Below, one piece after another: positions 63,689-64,000 of a DNA stretch of 64,000 nt (position 1 is its first letter; every line of letters begins with the position of its first letter). This DNA is from an uncultured Oscillospiraceae bacterium (GTDB taxonomy: Bacteria > Bacillota > Clostridia > Oscillospirales > Oscillospiraceae): NCBI GenBank assembly GCA_947627715.1, contig CANQXK010000001.1, positions 1 to 64,000 of the forward strand. The letters run 5' to 3'. Below the pieces are notes generated by a model that saw nothing but the letters and a program-made list of their open reading frames with translations, had not been told where the DNA came from and ran no database searches. The translations under genes were made by a program, and so were the position numbers.

Positions 63689-64000
63689 ACTCCAAGACAG
63701 CCGCTTCACCGAGATCGCGCCCTACAACCTGGCCTCCCAGACCGAGGTGCAGGCCATCGCCTACGCCATCGGCAGACAGATCGCCAAGGTCTGCGCCTAC
63801 GCAGACCGGGCGCGGGTGTACGCCGCCATCGACCAACTGGACGAACAGGCCCTCGACCTCCTGGCCGTAGAGCTACGCGCCCCGGCCTACGACGAGAATT
63901 ACAGCCTCCCCGTCAAGCGGGCGCTGGTACAGGGAGCGCTCACCTTCTACATGAAGATGGGGACGCCCTACGCCGTCAACAGGATCATCGAGGCCATCTT
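63681..64000 (+). CDS. Tail protein I, partial (window edge)
   Basis: 106 residues visible from ATG at 63681, open at 64000. LDEQALDLLAVELRAPAYDE and VKRALVQGALTFYMKMGTPY are the P2 gpI pattern. Follows J with an 8-bp overlap. Confidence 0.9.
   Translation, partial: MTKLQDSRFTEIAPYNLASQTEVQAIAYAIGRQIAKVCAYADRARVYAAIDQLDEQALDLLAVELRAPAYDENYSLPVKRALVQGALTFYMKMGTPYAVNRIIEAI

Larger units (their letters stand above)
26277..64000 (+). mobile_element. Temperate myovirus prophage, left end in window, right end beyond it
   Basis: Gene order integrase, repressor, divergent promoters, replication, late regulator, packaging, head, contractile tail. The exact left attachment site is not resolved; it lies between the mgtE stop (26118) and the end of the conserved recombinase coding region (~26430). 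ACGT is absent throughout from 26264 onward, giving a compositional boundary that agrees. No tRNA target is seen. Lysis genes, tail fibres and attR-side end are not in the window. Confidence 0.95.

Overview
The window looks like the chromosome of a GC-rich Clostridia-type Firmicute (Oscillospiraceae-like gut anaerobe). The evidence is strong AGGAGG ribosome sites, a VanRS-type two-component system, an MgtE magnesium channel, a clostridial glycerol-3-phosphate dehydrogenase-type operon and a large-serine-recombinase prophage. Two halves are clearly different: host chromosome at 1 to about 26.26 kb, and one strand-coherent prophage from about 26.3 kb to the right edge, where it is still incomplete.

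Host half. 1-2231: an XRE/TPR regulator overlapping a partial ABC exporter. 2491-8158: an ABC-2 exporter (ATPase and two permeases) with a lipoprotein, next to a VanR/VanS-like pair; no van resistance genes are present. 8332-11828: a soluble hybrid histidine kinase whose first receiver lacks its Asp, overlapping a degenerate HD-GYP protein. 12037-14388: a GH5-like lipoprotein hydrolase. 14573-16999: a GH3 enzyme with permuted domain order, divergent from a glpA/glpB-like/DUF1667 operon (17221-20241) that ends in a second, active-site-degenerate GH3 protein (20238-22190). 22287-24491: two small proteins, an ECF transporter S component and a C-terminally truncated MocR/PdxR-like regulator. 24742-26118: mgtE, with a promoter and a structured leader. 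26119-26366: an 84-bp-period repeat and a chain of hairpins at the prophage junction.

Prophage half. A leftward lysogeny operon (repressor, small zinc-site protein, serine recombinase) faces a rightward early operon across a clear divergent promoter pair. The early region holds small accessory genes, a SleB-like lipoprotein, an SNF2 helicase, a small C5-methyltransferase-like protein, an SSB-like protein, a DUF927 primase-helicase, an iteron-rich AT-rich candidate origin (40.66-40.95 kb), a VRR-NUC nuclease and an ArpU/RinA-like late regulator (DUF1492). The late region starts after a 446-bp leader, followed by two ParB-like proteins and a Mom-type DNA modification enzyme. Next come TerS/TerL, portal, protease and capsid, and then a contractile (P2/Mu-like) tail: sheath, tube, a chaperone with a -1 frameshift extension, tape measure, X, D, V, U, W and J, with I cut by the window edge. 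The phage is therefore a temperate myovirus.

Most notable observations. (1) The tetranucleotide ACGT appears to be absent from the whole ~37.7 kb of prophage but is frequent in the host flank; codons switch (for example GAT instead of GAC before Val) just where ACGT would form. (2) A 46-bp exact copy of the terminase nuclease-motif coding sequence sits in the untranslated late leader, right after a strong hairpin. (3) Mom plus paired ParB-like genes suggests a DNA hypermodification cassette; together with ACGT loss this looks like layered anti-restriction. (4) The recombinase frame has no stop inside the prophage and reads across the junction into host repeats. (5) A clear -1 frameshift extension lies in the tail chaperone. 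All calls were made by reading the sequence without database searches.
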